Source of the DNA: DATIYF01 sp035517775
GTDB lineage: Bacteria > Acidobacteriota > Terriglobia > Terriglobales > Acidobacteriaceae
Direction of reading: 5' to 3'
Assembly: GCA_035517775.1 (NCBI GenBank)
Contig: DATIYF010000049.1
Location: 1-49,941 of the forward strand
DNA: 49,941 nt
Part shown: positions 1 through 9,117 of the stretch, piece by piece
How positions within the stretch are numbered: the stretch's first letter is position 1
Layout: the number at the start of each line of letters is the position of its first letter
Notes under the pieces: generated by a model
What the model was told of the DNA's origin: nothing
Databases searched by the model: none
The model's input: the letters and a program-made list of their open reading frames with translations, nothing else
Position numbers and translations under genes: made by a program

Positions 1-83
1 AAACCGGCCTGCCCGCCGATTGGCAGCCGCGGCCAGGCGCCACGAAATTCCCAAAATGGGAATGACCCAGCCACCCGGGTTCC

Positions 84-102
84 CCCCAGAGGACACAGAG
101 GA
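84..102. repeat. Copy of an AGAGGACACAGAGG-type dispersed repeat
   Basis: The short stretch downstream of the first permease contains CCCCAGAGGACACAGAGGA. A near copy, with two mismatches, sits inside the dnaX coding region at 35617-35635. Related purine-rich words recur at 17704-17730 and 17135-17173. Nothing else is recognisable in the first 111 bases. Confidence 0.5.
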
Positions 103-111
103 AGGCCGACC

Positions 112-1353
112 CTACTCGTAGCGCAACGCCTCAATCGGATCGAGGTTGGCCGCCCGCACCGCCGGAAACATGCCGCTGACGATACCCACAAAACCGAGAA
201 TCAGCGTGGCCACCAGCAGAATCTTGGGGGCAACGATCAGCTGGATATCCCCGGCCGCAGCATTCTGCGCCACGGCGGAATAAAGCGTGAGCCGGCCCAC
301 CGACACCGCGACCACGTATGAGAGCAGAACCCCCAGCACGCCTCCAATGGCAGTGATGACCAGAGCTTCCGCCAGGAACTGAAACAGAATGTCGCGCTTG
401 CGCGCGCCGAGGGCTTTTTCTACGCCGATCTCGCGAGTGCGCTGGGTCACTGAGACCAGCATGATGTTCATCAGGCCCACGCCGCCAATGCCCAGCGTGA
501 CCGTGCCAATGAAGCCCAGCAGGATCTTCAATCCCATGATGATGATTCCAAACTGCGAAAGCTGTTTCTGCACGTCGAAGACGTGGATGGCCCGCAGATC
601 ATCCGGCTTGAAGTTGTGCACCGAAGCCACCGCGGCGCGAATATCTGTGGTCAGTTTGTCATGGTCCAGGCCCAGGGAGTCCATCCAGATGCCGCCGATG
701 TAGTGCGTGCTTTGCAGCACGTCCATGGAGCTGTAGGGGATATAGATCACGCGGTTGGTATTGTCGCCGGCCTCCTGCATGCGGGGCTGCACCACGCCCA
801 CGACTTTGAAGGTGACGCCGTTGATGCGGATGTTCTGGCCCACCGCGTCCATGCCGGAAAAAAGCTGGTCTTTGGCCTCGGCGCCCAGCACCCCAACCAG
901 GCTGTGGCTCGCATCGTCGTGCTCGTCGAGAAAGCGGCCGGAAGCGAGCTTCAGGTTCCAGATCTGCTGCAGGCCGGGATCGTCGCCGTAGATATCGAGA
1001 GAAAAAGAGCGCGGGCTGTTGACCACCGTGGCGGTCAGGAAGCTCTGGCGGCAGACGTAGCGGGCCAGGGGAATGCGATTGCGGAGCACGTCCACGTCCT
1101 GCTGGGTAAAGCGGATATCCACACCCGCCTTGTTGCCGCCTGCCTGCTGCGAAGTGGTTCCCGGGAAAATGCCCACCGCGGTGGCGCCGTAGCTTTCAAA
1201 AATATGCCGGATGGCGTTGCCGAAACCGTCTCCATAGGCAAGCAGCAGAACCACGGTGGCAATGCCCCAGGCCATGCCCAGCATGGTAAGCAGGGTCTTG
1301 CGCAGGTCGTGGCGCATGGCGTCGAAGGCTTGTTCCAGAAGATCGCGCTTCAT
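112..1353 (-). CDS. MacB/FtsX-type ABC transporter permease
   Basis: A 413-residue inner-membrane permease of the MacB/FtsX class. It has one membrane helix near residues 18-42, a large extracytoplasmic (MacB periplasmic core) domain to about residue 270, and three C-terminal helices forming the FtsX fold. The signature after the first C-terminal helix (GIGGVGLMNIMLVSV followed by TQRTREIGVEKALGA) is typical. Such permeases do not form a translocation channel; they transmit ATPase movement to a periplasmic partner that expels peptides, antibiotics or lipoproteins. It lies 22 bp behind a second permease of the same class, so the two are probably co-transcribed and may form a heterodimer. No ATPase or adaptor gene is visible; any in the same operon would lie beyond the left edge. 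The substrate cannot be told from sequence. Confidence 0.9.
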   Translation of the reverse strand: MKRDLLEQAFDAMRHDLRKTLLTMLGMAWGIATVVLLLAYGDGFGNAIRHIFESYGATAVGIFPGTTSQQAGGNKAGVDIRFTQQDVDVLRNRIPLARYVCRQSFLTATVVNSPRSFSLDIYGDDPGLQQIWNLKLASGRFLDEHDDASHSLVGVLGAEAKDQLFSGMDAVGQNIRINGVTFKVVGVVQPRMQEAGDNTNRVIYIPYSSMDVLQSTHYIGGIWMDSLGLDHDKLTTDIRAAVASVHNFKPDDLRAIHVFDVQKQLSQFGIIIMGLKILLGFIGTVTLGIGGVGLMNIMLVSVTQRTREIGVEKALGARKRDILFQFLAEALVITAIGGVLGVLLSYVVAVSVGRLTLYSAVAQNAAAGDIQLIVAPKILLVATLILGFVGIVSGMFPAVRAANLDPIEALRYE

Positions 1354-1375
1354 AATTGAATCTGCTCCGTTGCGT

Positions 1376-2629
1376 CTACTCCCGCCGCAGGGCTTCCACC
1401 GGCTGCAGCAAAGCCGCTTTGCGCGCCGGATAAAGCCCCGCCACCACTCCGGAAAATGCCAGCGAAGCGACGGCGGTGAGGGCGGTCCAGGGCACCAGGC
1501 GGGGCGTATCCCATCCCGGCGGCGAGGGCAGAAGAGAAAGCAGCCCCATCAAGCCCGCGGCCCCGGCCATGCCCAGCCCGCCGCTGAGCAAGGTGAGAAA
1601 CGCGCCTTCAATGAAAAACTGAAACATGATGCTGGCATTGGTGGCGCCCAGCGCTTTGCGCAGGCCGATCTCGCGGGTGCGGTCGGCCACCGCCACCAGC
1701 ATGATATTGATCACCCCGATCGCGCCCAGGGCCAGGGTGACGATGCCCACGCTGCCCAGAAAGACGTTCATGGCGTCGAAGATCTTTCCCACCGAATCTG
1801 AAGTGAGCACGGTATCCCATTCGTCGAAGGCATCAGGATTGCTGTAATCGAAGCCGCCGTGATTGCGGGCGATGATCTTGTGGACTTCGAGCTTGGCGGC
1901 ATCATGCAGCGCACGGGAACGCGGGCGATAGTTCAGCAGGCTGATGGTATCGCGCTGCTCCCCCGCGTTGAGCATGGGGAAATCTTCGCGCATGGTGGTG
2001 AAGGGAACATAGCTCGAGAGGTTCTGGTTGGTATTGTCGCCATGGCCGGTGCGCTCGAGCGAGCCAATCACCTGGTAACGAACTCCGTTGAGCAGAATGG
2101 TGCTGCCCAGGAAGGGGCGGCCGGGAAAGAGCATGCGGCGGGCTTCATCACCCAGCACGATCACCCGCCGGACCTGCGAAATATCCATCTGGTTAAGCCA
2201 GCGGCCGCTGGCCAGCGAGACGGAGCGGATTTGCGCGAAATCGGGCAGCACGCCGAAAATCGGCCCCGAGCTCTGGTAAAAGTCGCTGACCGCGCGAATG
2301 TCGTTGCGGCGAATATCGGGGGTGACCGCCTCCACGTCAGGGCACTGGGTGGCCACGTCGTGGTAGTCCTGGTCGGTCAGGTAGTAGTAATGCAGGCCGG
2401 TGAAGCTGCCATTCATGACCGGGGCGCGGCCACCCCAGATGAACATGACATTCTCGCCCAGCTCGTTGAACTGCTTGCGGTTACCCGAGCGGAAGCCCTC
2501 GCCCAGGCCGACCAGAAGCAGCAGCGACCCCACCCCCCAGGCGATGCCAAACATGGTGAGAAAAGAGCGCAGCTTGTGCGCCCAAAGGGTTTGCAGGGTC
2601 TGGGCAAAGATGTCGAGAATCAGGCGCAT
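1376..2629 (-). CDS. MacB/FtsX-type ABC transporter permease
   Basis: A 417-residue permease with the same architecture as its downstream neighbour: N-terminal helix around residues 18-42 (the stretch with FLTMFGIAWGVGSLLLLVG), an extracytoplasmic core domain, and three C-terminal helices carrying the motif TREIGLRKALGATN. It is the first visible gene of the minus-strand pair; the 310 bp upstream hold only the divergent start of the TIR gene. The two permeases are clearly diverged from each other, which fits a heterodimeric MacB-like exporter or an old duplication. Family assignment is firm; the transported substrate is unknown. Confidence 0.9.
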   Translation of the reverse strand: MRLILDIFAQTLQTLWAHKLRSFLTMFGIAWGVGSLLLLVGLGEGFRSGNRKQFNELGENVMFIWGGRAPVMNGSFTGLHYYYLTDQDYHDVATQCPDVEAVTPDIRRNDIRAVSDFYQSSGPIFGVLPDFAQIRSVSLASGRWLNQMDISQVRRVIVLGDEARRMLFPGRPFLGSTILLNGVRYQVIGSLERTGHGDNTNQNLSSYVPFTTMREDFPMLNAGEQRDTISLLNYRPRSRALHDAAKLEVHKIIARNHGGFDYSNPDAFDEWDTVLTSDSVGKIFDAMNVFLGSVGIVTLALGAIGVINIMLVAVADRTREIGLRKALGATNASIMFQFFIEGAFLTLLSGGLGMAGAAGLMGLLSLLPSPPGWDTPRLVPWTALTAVASLAFSGVVAGLYPARKAALLQPVEALRRE

Positions 2630-2939
2630 GGAACTCTACACTTGATGATACGCGAGGCGCCGCCCGCCTGTTCCAGTTCTGCCGCGGCCTTCGCCCCCGG
2701 ATTCTTAGACTCCAGATTGAGCTTTTGGACTCTAACCTGGCCCGCGCACTGCTTTCCTGGCGCCCGGTCAATTGGCGGAGGGGGTGATGTGGTAAAGCCG
2801 GCTTAATTCGCCGATCTGCTGCCGGATGAACGGTGGCGAGCAGAGGCAGGGCGATCAGGCGCCTGCCTGACTGCGATGGTAGAATCCGGCCCCAGGCGCG
2901 GCGGATATCAGGAGCCGCGCCGCCGGAGAAGGGCGTTTC

Positions 2940-4067
2940 ATGGCGCACGATGTTTTCATCAGCCACTCCTCGAAGGACAAAACCATAGCCGACGCAGTGT
3001 GCGCGCGGCTGGAGGCGCGAGGCATCCGCTGCTGGATCGCGCCGCGCGACGTTCAACCCGGCCAGCCTTACGCCGAGGAGTTGATTGACGCCATTCAGAA
3101 CTGCCGGGTGATGGTGCTGGTGCTCTCCGCCAATGCCAACGCCTCGGCGCATATTCCGAAGGAAATCGAGCGGGCGGTGAGCCGCGGAGTATCGGTGATT
3201 CCTTTGCGGGTGGAGAATGTGACGCCGGCGAAGTCGCTGGATTACTTCATCAGCTCGGTGCACTGGCTGGACGCGATCACGCCACCGCTGGAGCAGCACC
3301 TGGAAAGCCTGGCCAATACGGTCCTGGCGATTCTCCAGGGGGTTACTCCGGCGAAAGCGGAACCGGCGCGGGTGGCGCCAGCAGTGCCCGCCCCGCCTGC
3401 CGGCGGCGCGCCTAAAAAAGGCCCGCCGAAATGGATGCTGGCGGCCTCGGCTGCGGTGGTGGCCGTCCTTGTAGCGGGATATTTCTGGAGCAGGCCGCCG
3501 GCGCCGGGCGAGCAGCCGGCGCCGATGGTGAACGGGCCGGCTCCGGCCATACCGAATGCGCCCGCGCCCAGCGCCGCTGCCGATCCCATCACCGGCTGCT
3601 GGCATTGGTACAACAACGCGACCGTGGTGATCTCGCCCGGAGGCACCATGCAGGCCGGGCCCTTCACCGCTCGCTGGCGGGTGGGGGATGCGGCCCGCCG
3701 GGTTTATCACTTCACCTGGCCGGAGGCAGTGGACACGCTGACGCTTTCCCCCGATGGGCGCACCCTCACCGGGGGGAACCAATACGGATTTTCGACCTCA
3801 GCGCTGCGGCTGTCATTCGGCCCGGGAATCTCGGGCAACTGGCGCTGGCCGAATGGGGCGATTGTGGTGGTGCGCCCGGATGGCTATTTCAGTGTGGCGA
3901 ATTTTGCCGGGCGGTGGCGGGCGAATTCGCCGACCTCCTATGCGCTGACCTGGCCGAAACCGGTGGACACGGTGGTGGTCTCGGCCGACTTCCGCAGCCT
4001 GAGCGGCTCCAATCAGTATGGAATTCCGGTTTCCGCCAGCCGGATGGGCAGTTGCGGAGGGATGTAG
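2940..4067 (+). CDS. TIR-domain membrane protein with two W-rich C-terminal repeats
   Basis: A 375-residue protein. Residues 1-140 are a TIR domain: it opens DVFISHSSKDK, has CWIAPRDVQPG at 31-41, and keeps a glutamate (E75 in the HIPKEIERA segment) at the position of the catalytic Glu of NAD-cleaving TIR enzymes such as SARM1. A Pro/Ala-rich linker follows, then one membrane helix at about 164-184, another Pro/Ala linker, and two related beta-rich repeats at about 217-290 and 296-372 (both contain GxWxW near the start and NQYG near the end). The TIR domain should be cytoplasmic and the repeats outside. The gene converges on another TIR gene with only 11 bp between them. It could be a sensor/effector or a scaffold; NADase activity is inference. 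The repeats match no family I recognise. Confidence 0.85.
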   Translation: MAHDVFISHSSKDKTIADAVCARLEARGIRCWIAPRDVQPGQPYAEELIDAIQNCRVMVLVLSANANASAHIPKEIERAVSRGVSVIPLRVENVTPAKSLDYFISSVHWLDAITPPLEQHLESLANTVLAILQGVTPAKAEPARVAPAVPAPPAGGAPKKGPPKWMLAASAAVVAVLVAGYFWSRPPAPGEQPAPMVNGPAPAIPNAPAPSAAADPITGCWHWYNNATVVISPGGTMQAGPFTARWRVGDAARRVYHFTWPEAVDTLTLSPDGRTLTGGNQYGFSTSALRLSFGPGISGNWRWPNGAIVVVRPDGYFSVANFAGRWRANSPTSYALTWPKPVDTVVVSADFRSLSGSNQYGIPVSASRMGSCGGM

Positions 4068-4078
4068 GAATTTTCTTG

Positions 4079-6217
4079 CTATGCGGCTGTGAGGGGAGCG
4101 GCGGCGGACTTTCTGCGGGCACGCTGCAGTCCCGCCCAAAAAACCAGGGCAAAGACCACGCTGCGCAGCAGAGTGGAGATCAGCGAGGAACTGGCCAATA
4201 CCTGATCGGGAAGCTGGCGGCCCCCCAGGCCGCGCAAAGTAGCTTCGACCAGGGAAGTGATAATCTCGCCGGCCATCGCGGCCAGCCAGAGAGCGAGCAT
4301 GAGAGGCTGCAGACGGGGAACCAGCAGAACGAGCGCGGCGAGAAACACAAAAGTGCTGATGAAGGGCAGCAGCAGGAATTGCTGAAATTGCTCGCGGTAA
4401 ACCAGATCTCCCCAGGCAAAAGTGGGCAGCAGGGCAACAAATGGCAGAGAGAGCAGAGTAACCGCGGCCGCCGCCACAGCCAGCGCCGCCCAGAGATTCC
4501 TCACCAGGCGCAGCGCGAGCGCCGCGGCCAGCGCCAGCAGGCAACCAAAGACAATTTCGTAGAGCCAATATCCGGCGGTGACGGAAGCGGAGCCGGTCAG
4601 GCTGGTCCACAAAACAAATGCCAGGCCGGCGGCGAGGTTGGCCGCGGCGAAAAGCCCGGTGCGCTGCCAGTCGAAAGACTTCCCTGCTCCGATGAGGGTT
4701 GCGAAACTCGGAGCTGCAGGCGGAGCCGACCGCGGGGGCGCCACTGCGGCCGGGGCTTGAGGAGGCGTCGCCGCCGCAGGTATCGCCGGCTGCACTTCAA
4801 TAGGCGGCGCCACCGCTCTCGGCATGGGAGCGGGCGGCGCTGCTACCGGAGTATGGCGCGGGGCGGCCAGGGGTGGAGTCATCGCCGGCGCCCCTGATTG
4901 CCGTGCCGCCAGCCGGGCCTGAGCCGCCTTGCGGCCTTTGCCCAGAAGGCCGGAGATTGTGGCCTTGATGGCCGCCCAATCCTGGCGATTGATCGCGTCT
5001 TGCTTGTCGGCGGCCTCGCGGCCCTGCACCATTCTGCGATAAGCGAAAGTGCCGCGCGTGGAATTGGTGAACGCTCCCACGCAGGCCAGGGAAATCAGAA
5101 GCGAAAACCAGCTGTAGTAGTACTGGGATTGCGCTTGCGCCAGGTATGGATTCTGATAACCGGGATACTGGCGCGCTGCATTTTCGTAAGTGTCCACGGT
5201 GCGGCCCGCCGCCTGAAGGGCATTCAGATTCCCCAGGGCGGCGAAGGAACAGAGAACCAGACCGATGATGGCCGCGGGGCGTCCCATTTTTTGAATGCCG
5301 AAGGCGATAGGCGCGAAGATTACGGCGACGACAATGGGGCTATTCCAGCCCAGGCCGAGCACGGAGGCGCCGCCGGGAGTGGAAGTGAGAATCGAGGCCA
5401 GGAACGTTGCCGCGACAACGAAGGCGCAGGCCCACACGCCTTGCGAGGCGGCCTGGCGGGCATCGCGATCGGAGAAAATATCGGGCCAGAGAATCTTCTT
5501 CCATAGCGGCACCGGGCCCGTGGGCGCGGGGCGGCTGACCGCGAGCGGTTGCGGCAGCACGGCCGGCACCTCGCCGGCGCGCTCTTCCGGCTCGAGGGTG
5601 AGCGTTTCTACACGGGCGATCAAGGCGTTAAACCTGGGGTCGCCATGCAGCAGCTGGAAGCGGGGCTCGGTCTTCAGGTGGGCGAGACCGGCCGAGCGCT
5701 GTTCACAGGCATGGTTCAGCCATTCGAAGGCCTGCTCGCGGTCGCGCAGGTCAGCGCTCACCAGGGCCAGGTGATAAGGCGAGACGCGCACCCCCAGGCG
5801 CACCAGAGCGCGCAGCACAGCGACGAACTTGGCCTCGGGATCGCCCTCGTAGAGCTTGATGTGCTGAATGCCGGCAAGCTGATACTGCATGCTCTTGGGA
5901 ATCCTGGCGTCTTCCAGACAGAGCGGCAGAAAGTGCTTGCCGCCCTCCCAGGCCAGAGCGACTTCCTTGGCGATGTTCTCCGACTGCATGGAGGTTTTGG
6001 AGATCATCAGAATGACGGTCTTGCAGGCCTCGATGGCATTGACGATTTCTTCGCCCCAGCGCTGCGCCCCGTCAATGCCGCCGAAATCAATCCAGGCCGA
6101 GACCCCGGCGGCCCGCAAGCGCTGCACGATCTGCATGACCCGCTCGCGGTCATGGCTGGAATAGCTGATCATTACGTCGGGAACCTGGGGCCGGGGCGAA
6201 GAGCTGAACGGATCCAT
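4079..6217 (-). CDS. TIR-domain polytopic membrane protein with TPR-like segment
   Basis: A 712-residue protein. Residues 13-135 form a TIR domain (VMISYSSHDRERV, then SAWIDFGGIDGAQRW), with E85 in the SENIAKEVALAW segment at the expected catalytic Glu position. Residues about 145-205 look like the TPR-like module common in Acidobacteriota regulators (LRDREQAFEWLNHACEQ, then a DPRFNALIARV ending). The rest holds about nine hydrophobic helices in two groups (roughly 245-400 and 535-700) split by a long Pro/Ala-rich cytoplasmic-looking linker. It is tail to tail with the other TIR gene, so they are not in one operon. No recognisable defence genes adjoin it. Domain calls are firm for TIR, moderate for TPR; the function is unknown. 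Confidence 0.85.
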   Translation of the reverse strand: MDPFSSSPRPQVPDVMISYSSHDRERVMQIVQRLRAAGVSAWIDFGGIDGAQRWGEEIVNAIEACKTVILMISKTSMQSENIAKEVALAWEGGKHFLPLCLEDARIPKSMQYQLAGIQHIKLYEGDPEAKFVAVLRALVRLGVRVSPYHLALVSADLRDREQAFEWLNHACEQRSAGLAHLKTEPRFQLLHGDPRFNALIARVETLTLEPEERAGEVPAVLPQPLAVSRPAPTGPVPLWKKILWPDIFSDRDARQAASQGVWACAFVVAATFLASILTSTPGGASVLGLGWNSPIVVAVIFAPIAFGIQKMGRPAAIIGLVLCSFAALGNLNALQAAGRTVDTYENAARQYPGYQNPYLAQAQSQYYYSWFSLLISLACVGAFTNSTRGTFAYRRMVQGREAADKQDAINRQDWAAIKATISGLLGKGRKAAQARLAARQSGAPAMTPPLAAPRHTPVAAPPAPMPRAVAPPIEVQPAIPAAATPPQAPAAVAPPRSAPPAAPSFATLIGAGKSFDWQRTGLFAAANLAAGLAFVLWTSLTGSASVTAGYWLYEIVFGCLLALAAALALRLVRNLWAALAVAAAAVTLLSLPFVALLPTFAWGDLVYREQFQQFLLLPFISTFVFLAALVLLVPRLQPLMLALWLAAMAGEIITSLVEATLRGLGGRQLPDQVLASSSLISTLLRSVVFALVFWAGLQRARRKSAAAPLTAA

Positions 6218-6414
6218 TCGTGATCTATCCCTGTCTGACCTATCCCTGTGGTGGAATCGTCATTTTGATGGGGGAGTTTGGCGGAGCGAGGCGGAGACAG
6301 CGGAAAACCAGCCGAGGGCGCCGCCGGCTCCGACGCTGGATTGAAATTTTCGCCCCCTGCCGCAGCCGAGTCAAGCCTCGGGCAAGGTTCATGTTTGCAG
6401 CCAGTTAGGCAGGG

Positions 6415-6443
6415 AACGGACTGTCCCCTGTCCGTTTGGACAG
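6415..6443. promoter_or_regulatory. Overlapping inverted repeats upstream of a small winged-helix-like gene
   Basis: In the 365-bp spacer between the divergent TIR gene and the small gene at 6583 there are two overlapping perfect inverted repeats: AACGGAC/GTCCGTT with an 8-nt loop (6415-6436) and CTGTCC/GGACAG with a 4-nt loop (6428-6443). They could be an operator or alternative hairpins. The spacer also has the word CTATCCCTGT twice near 6222-6248. No promoter could be assigned with confidence. Confidence 0.3.
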
Positions 6444-6582
6444 CAGGCCGGCGTCCATTCGGCCGATTTCGCGGTGCCATGTTTTACATGACCAAGGTGG
6501 TAGCCCTTTGGCACCCGTGGGCCATTCCGCCGCCGGACGGGCGGGCCTAGCATCAATCCATCCCCAGAAAAGCGAGCGGCAC

Positions 6583-6825
6583 ATGCATACGGAACTGATC
6601 CCTATCGAACTTCTGGCGACTCTGGCCAAGTGCTACGAAGAAGACCCCAGCCGGTTTGTGACCTTGCCCAAGCAGACCGTGGACAGCTCCAGCGCGCGCC
6701 TGGCGATGGCCGAACTGCGCAATGAGGGCTACGTGGAGGAGCAGGTCCGTGGTGTGGTGAGGCTTACGGCGCGGGGATATCAGGAATACAAGCGGGAAGA
6801 CGAAACCTCCGGCTACAAGAACTAA
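6583..6825 (+). CDS. Small winged-helix-like hypothetical protein
   Basis: An 80-residue soluble protein. Residues 5-70 look like a compact winged-helix fold: a helix (ELLATLAKCYEED), a Ser/Thr-rich turn, a recognition-helix-like SARLAMAELRNEGYVEE and a short hairpin VRGVVRLTARGYQEY. This resembles MarR or PadR-type wings by eye only. The ATG at 6583 was chosen because the frame upstream lacks coding character. It stands alone between a TIR gene and a secreted-protein gene. A DNA-binding role is inference; a nearby inverted repeat could be its own operator. Confidence 0.6.
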   Translation: MHTELIPIELLATLAKCYEEDPSRFVTLPKQTVDSSSARLAMAELRNEGYVEEQVRGVVRLTARGYQEYKREDETSGYKN

Positions 6826-7008
6826 CTCCGGCGGGTACTTACGCGAAGCGCGTCCTCTACTCGTTGTTTCTGCGGGCGCCGTTCCGAGGCAAACCGGGTG
6901 CTCCCGGGAGCAGCAAATCATCTCACTAGAAAAAGCACAGGGTGGCCGCCTGGGGCCACCGCTTGCAATTCTGTGCTTTACTCATCCAGGGTCCCGGCCT
7001 GGCGAGTC

Positions 7009-7440
7009 CTAACGCAAATCAGCCAACATCACCTCGGTGGCGGCTCCGGCCACGGCTTCATCCATGCTCGGGGGGACCCCTGGCATTCGCTGAAGAGACT
7101 CTCCAGCGATCCACACGTGCGAGAGATCACAGAGTCCGCCGGTAGTGCCGAAGACCAGCTTTGATTTCGACGGCGCTTCCGCGGCGTGCACCAGGCGGGT
7201 AAGCACGACCTTGTACAGGTGTCGGCCGTCGAGATCGCGGATGGCGATCATTCCCAATTCTGTGTGCCGCCCGGGTTTTCCCAGAAGGCTCTGGAACTGG
7301 TAGTGTCCAGCCGGGAAGGTCTGCTGCCCGACGCTAAACGGAAATGGAACGTTGGCCTGGAAGCTCCGAGTTTGGCCCCATGCGGACCCAGCTGAGAGCA
7401 GGATAAGAACCCCCACCAGCGTGAAAAGCGTTCTTTTCAT
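7009..7440 (-). CDS. Small secreted hypothetical protein
   Basis: A 143-residue exported protein. It begins with a clear signal peptide (MKRTLFTLVGVLILLSAGSA, likely cut after SAWGQ), followed by a short beta-rich domain containing VPFPFSVGQQTFPAGHYQF and near the end GGLCDLSHVWI. This pattern is shared by a large family of small secreted proteins that I know as abundant in Acidobacteriota, of unknown function. Start chosen at the signal-peptide Met; a longer frame upstream has no coding character. Flanks are 180-250 bp spacers, so it is probably monocistronic. Confidence 0.75.
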   Translation of the reverse strand: MKRTLFTLVGVLILLSAGSAWGQTRSFQANVPFPFSVGQQTFPAGHYQFQSLLGKPGRHTELGMIAIRDLDGRHLYKVVLTRLVHAAEAPSKSKLVFGTTGGLCDLSHVWIAGESLQRMPGVPPSMDEAVAGAATEVMLADLR

Positions 7441-7696
7441 TGGCCTAGTCTCCTTCGCTTGAGTTTGCGCGCCGACTTTGTCGGTGGCAGAAGCCGCATT
7501 CGGAAAGCGCAACGCTGGGCTGATTCAGAAAGGCTTCTACTAGGCATATCGCAAAGGGCGAGGGAAAGGCGACAGGCGGCAGAAAAAGTAGGTAAACCAG
7601 TAAATCATCGCGCTGGGCCGCGGTGCGGTGCGGTGGAGAGTTGGCCGCGCTCTGCCATGAGTGAGCACGCACTCGCACGCGCGGCGGGCGATGGGG

Positions 7697-8938
7697 CTAG
7701 GGCTTTCCCTTTCCCGGCAGGCTGGCGGGATTTTCGTGGGTACGCTCGCGGAAGCCGCCTTTCATTCCGCTCGCGAGGGTCACGCTCGATTCTCCGAATT
7801 TGTCGCGCAGCTTGTCGGCGGCCGAAAGCGCCTGCTGCCAGCGCCGGCGGCGGGCGTCTTCCAGTAAATCGCTCTGTTCGGCCTGCTCGGTGAACGACGA
7901 AGCGTGCACCCCCAACAGGCGCACCTCTGAACCCTTTCGCCAATTTTTGCGGAACAAGGCCCGAATCTGCTCGAAGATTTCGGTATCGAGCTGCGTGGGC
8001 GCGGCGAGCGTGTGGGCGCGTGTGATGGTAGTGAAGTCTTTGTAGCGCAGCTTGAGCTGGATTGTGCGGGCGTAGAGCGTTGCTTCGCGCAGGCGGCGGC
8101 CCACCATTTCAGAGAGCCGCATGAGCGTGGCTTCGAGCTGCTCAGGGCTGGCGGTGTCATGGTTGAAGGTGTGCTCATGGCTGATGGATTTGGCGGCGGT
8201 ATCGGCGCCCACCTCGCTGTCGAACCATCCGCCGGCGTCTTCGCCGCGGGATTTGCCGGCGAGGGCCAATCCCCACTTGCCGAAGCGCTCTTCAAGAAAA
8301 GCTTCGTCGAAGCGGGCGAGATCGCCAACCTGGCGAATGCCCAGAGCGTGCAGATTCTGCTCAGTAACTTTGCCGACGCCGGGAATATCGCGCACATCGA
8401 GCGGGGCGAGAAACTTCACCTCCTGCCCGGCCACCACCCAAAGCACGCCGTTCGGCTTGGCCTTGGCGGATGAGACTTTGGCGATCAGCCGCGAGGCGCC
8501 GATGCCGATGGAGCAGTTGAGCTGCGTCTTGTCTTTCATTTTCTGATGGAGGGCATGGGCGGCGCGTAGCGGGGGGCCGTGCAGACGATCAGTGCCGGTC
8601 ATATCGAGGTAGGCCTCATCAATCGAGGCCATCTCCACCTGGGGGGAGAACGATCCCAGCACTTCATAAACCTTCTGCGAGCACTCGTGATAGCGCTCCG
8701 GGTGTCCGTTGACAAAGATGGCCTGCGGGCAAAGTTTGGCGGCGGTGCGCAGGGGCATGGCGGAGTGCACTCCGAACTTGCGGGCTTCGTAGGAAGCGGC
8801 GGCGACTACGCCGCGCTCATCGCGCTGCCCGCCCACCACCACCGCTTTGCCTTTGAGCGAAGGATCGAAGAGTTCTTCCACCGAGACGAAGAAGGCATCC
8901 ATATCTACATGGAAGATCGTTCTGGCCGGCGGCGCCAT
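7697..8938 (-). CDS. dinB: DNA polymerase IV (Y-family translesion polymerase)
   Basis: A 413-residue Y-family polymerase that copies past damaged bases. Catalytic residues are visible: D12 in FHVDMDAFFVSVEE and D107-E108 in MASIDEAYLD. The helix-hairpin-helix of the thumb is seen as DIPGVGKVTEQNLHALGI, and the little-finger domain follows. Length is slightly above the E. coli enzyme (351 aa), with a C-terminal tail of low complexity. I start at the Met of MAPPARTIFHVDMD because it matches the family's N-terminus; an in-frame Met 12 codons earlier exists. No LexA-like box was identified upstream. The C-terminal end lacks an evident QL(S/D)LF-type clamp motif, which may be absent or divergent. 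Confidence 0.95.
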   Translation of the reverse strand: MAPPARTIFHVDMDAFFVSVEELFDPSLKGKAVVVGGQRDERGVVAAASYEARKFGVHSAMPLRTAAKLCPQAIFVNGHPERYHECSQKVYEVLGSFSPQVEMASIDEAYLDMTGTDRLHGPPLRAAHALHQKMKDKTQLNCSIGIGASRLIAKVSSAKAKPNGVLWVVAGQEVKFLAPLDVRDIPGVGKVTEQNLHALGIRQVGDLARFDEAFLEERFGKWGLALAGKSRGEDAGGWFDSEVGADTAAKSISHEHTFNHDTASPEQLEATLMRLSEMVGRRLREATLYARTIQLKLRYKDFTTITRAHTLAAPTQLDTEIFEQIRALFRKNWRKGSEVRLLGVHASSFTEQAEQSDLLEDARRRRWQQALSAADKLRDKFGESSVTLASGMKGGFRERTHENPASLPGKGKP

Positions 8939-9117
8939 GGGGGAAAAACCGAGGCAGCGCGATTTTAGCAGCAATGGGCTGATTCAACCCGCGTGCTTAA
9001 GGCGCCTGATGAATGTTAACTGGTAAGGTGAGGCTGAGGGCCACACTTCCCGGAGCGCGACGGCTTCCTTGCAGAGTCTGGCGGAGAGGAGTGCCGGCTT
9101 CCGGGCGAGTTGCCGCG

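Noticed and set aside
2481..3782. 433-codon minus-strand frame over the TIR gene start and permease spacer
   Set aside because: Arg/His/Pro-rich with no domain, and it overlaps two well-supported genes.
2940..6825. Anti-phage defence island around the TIR genes
   Set aside because: No Thoeris, CBASS, restriction or other defence partner is recognisable; the neighbours are permeases and housekeeping genes.
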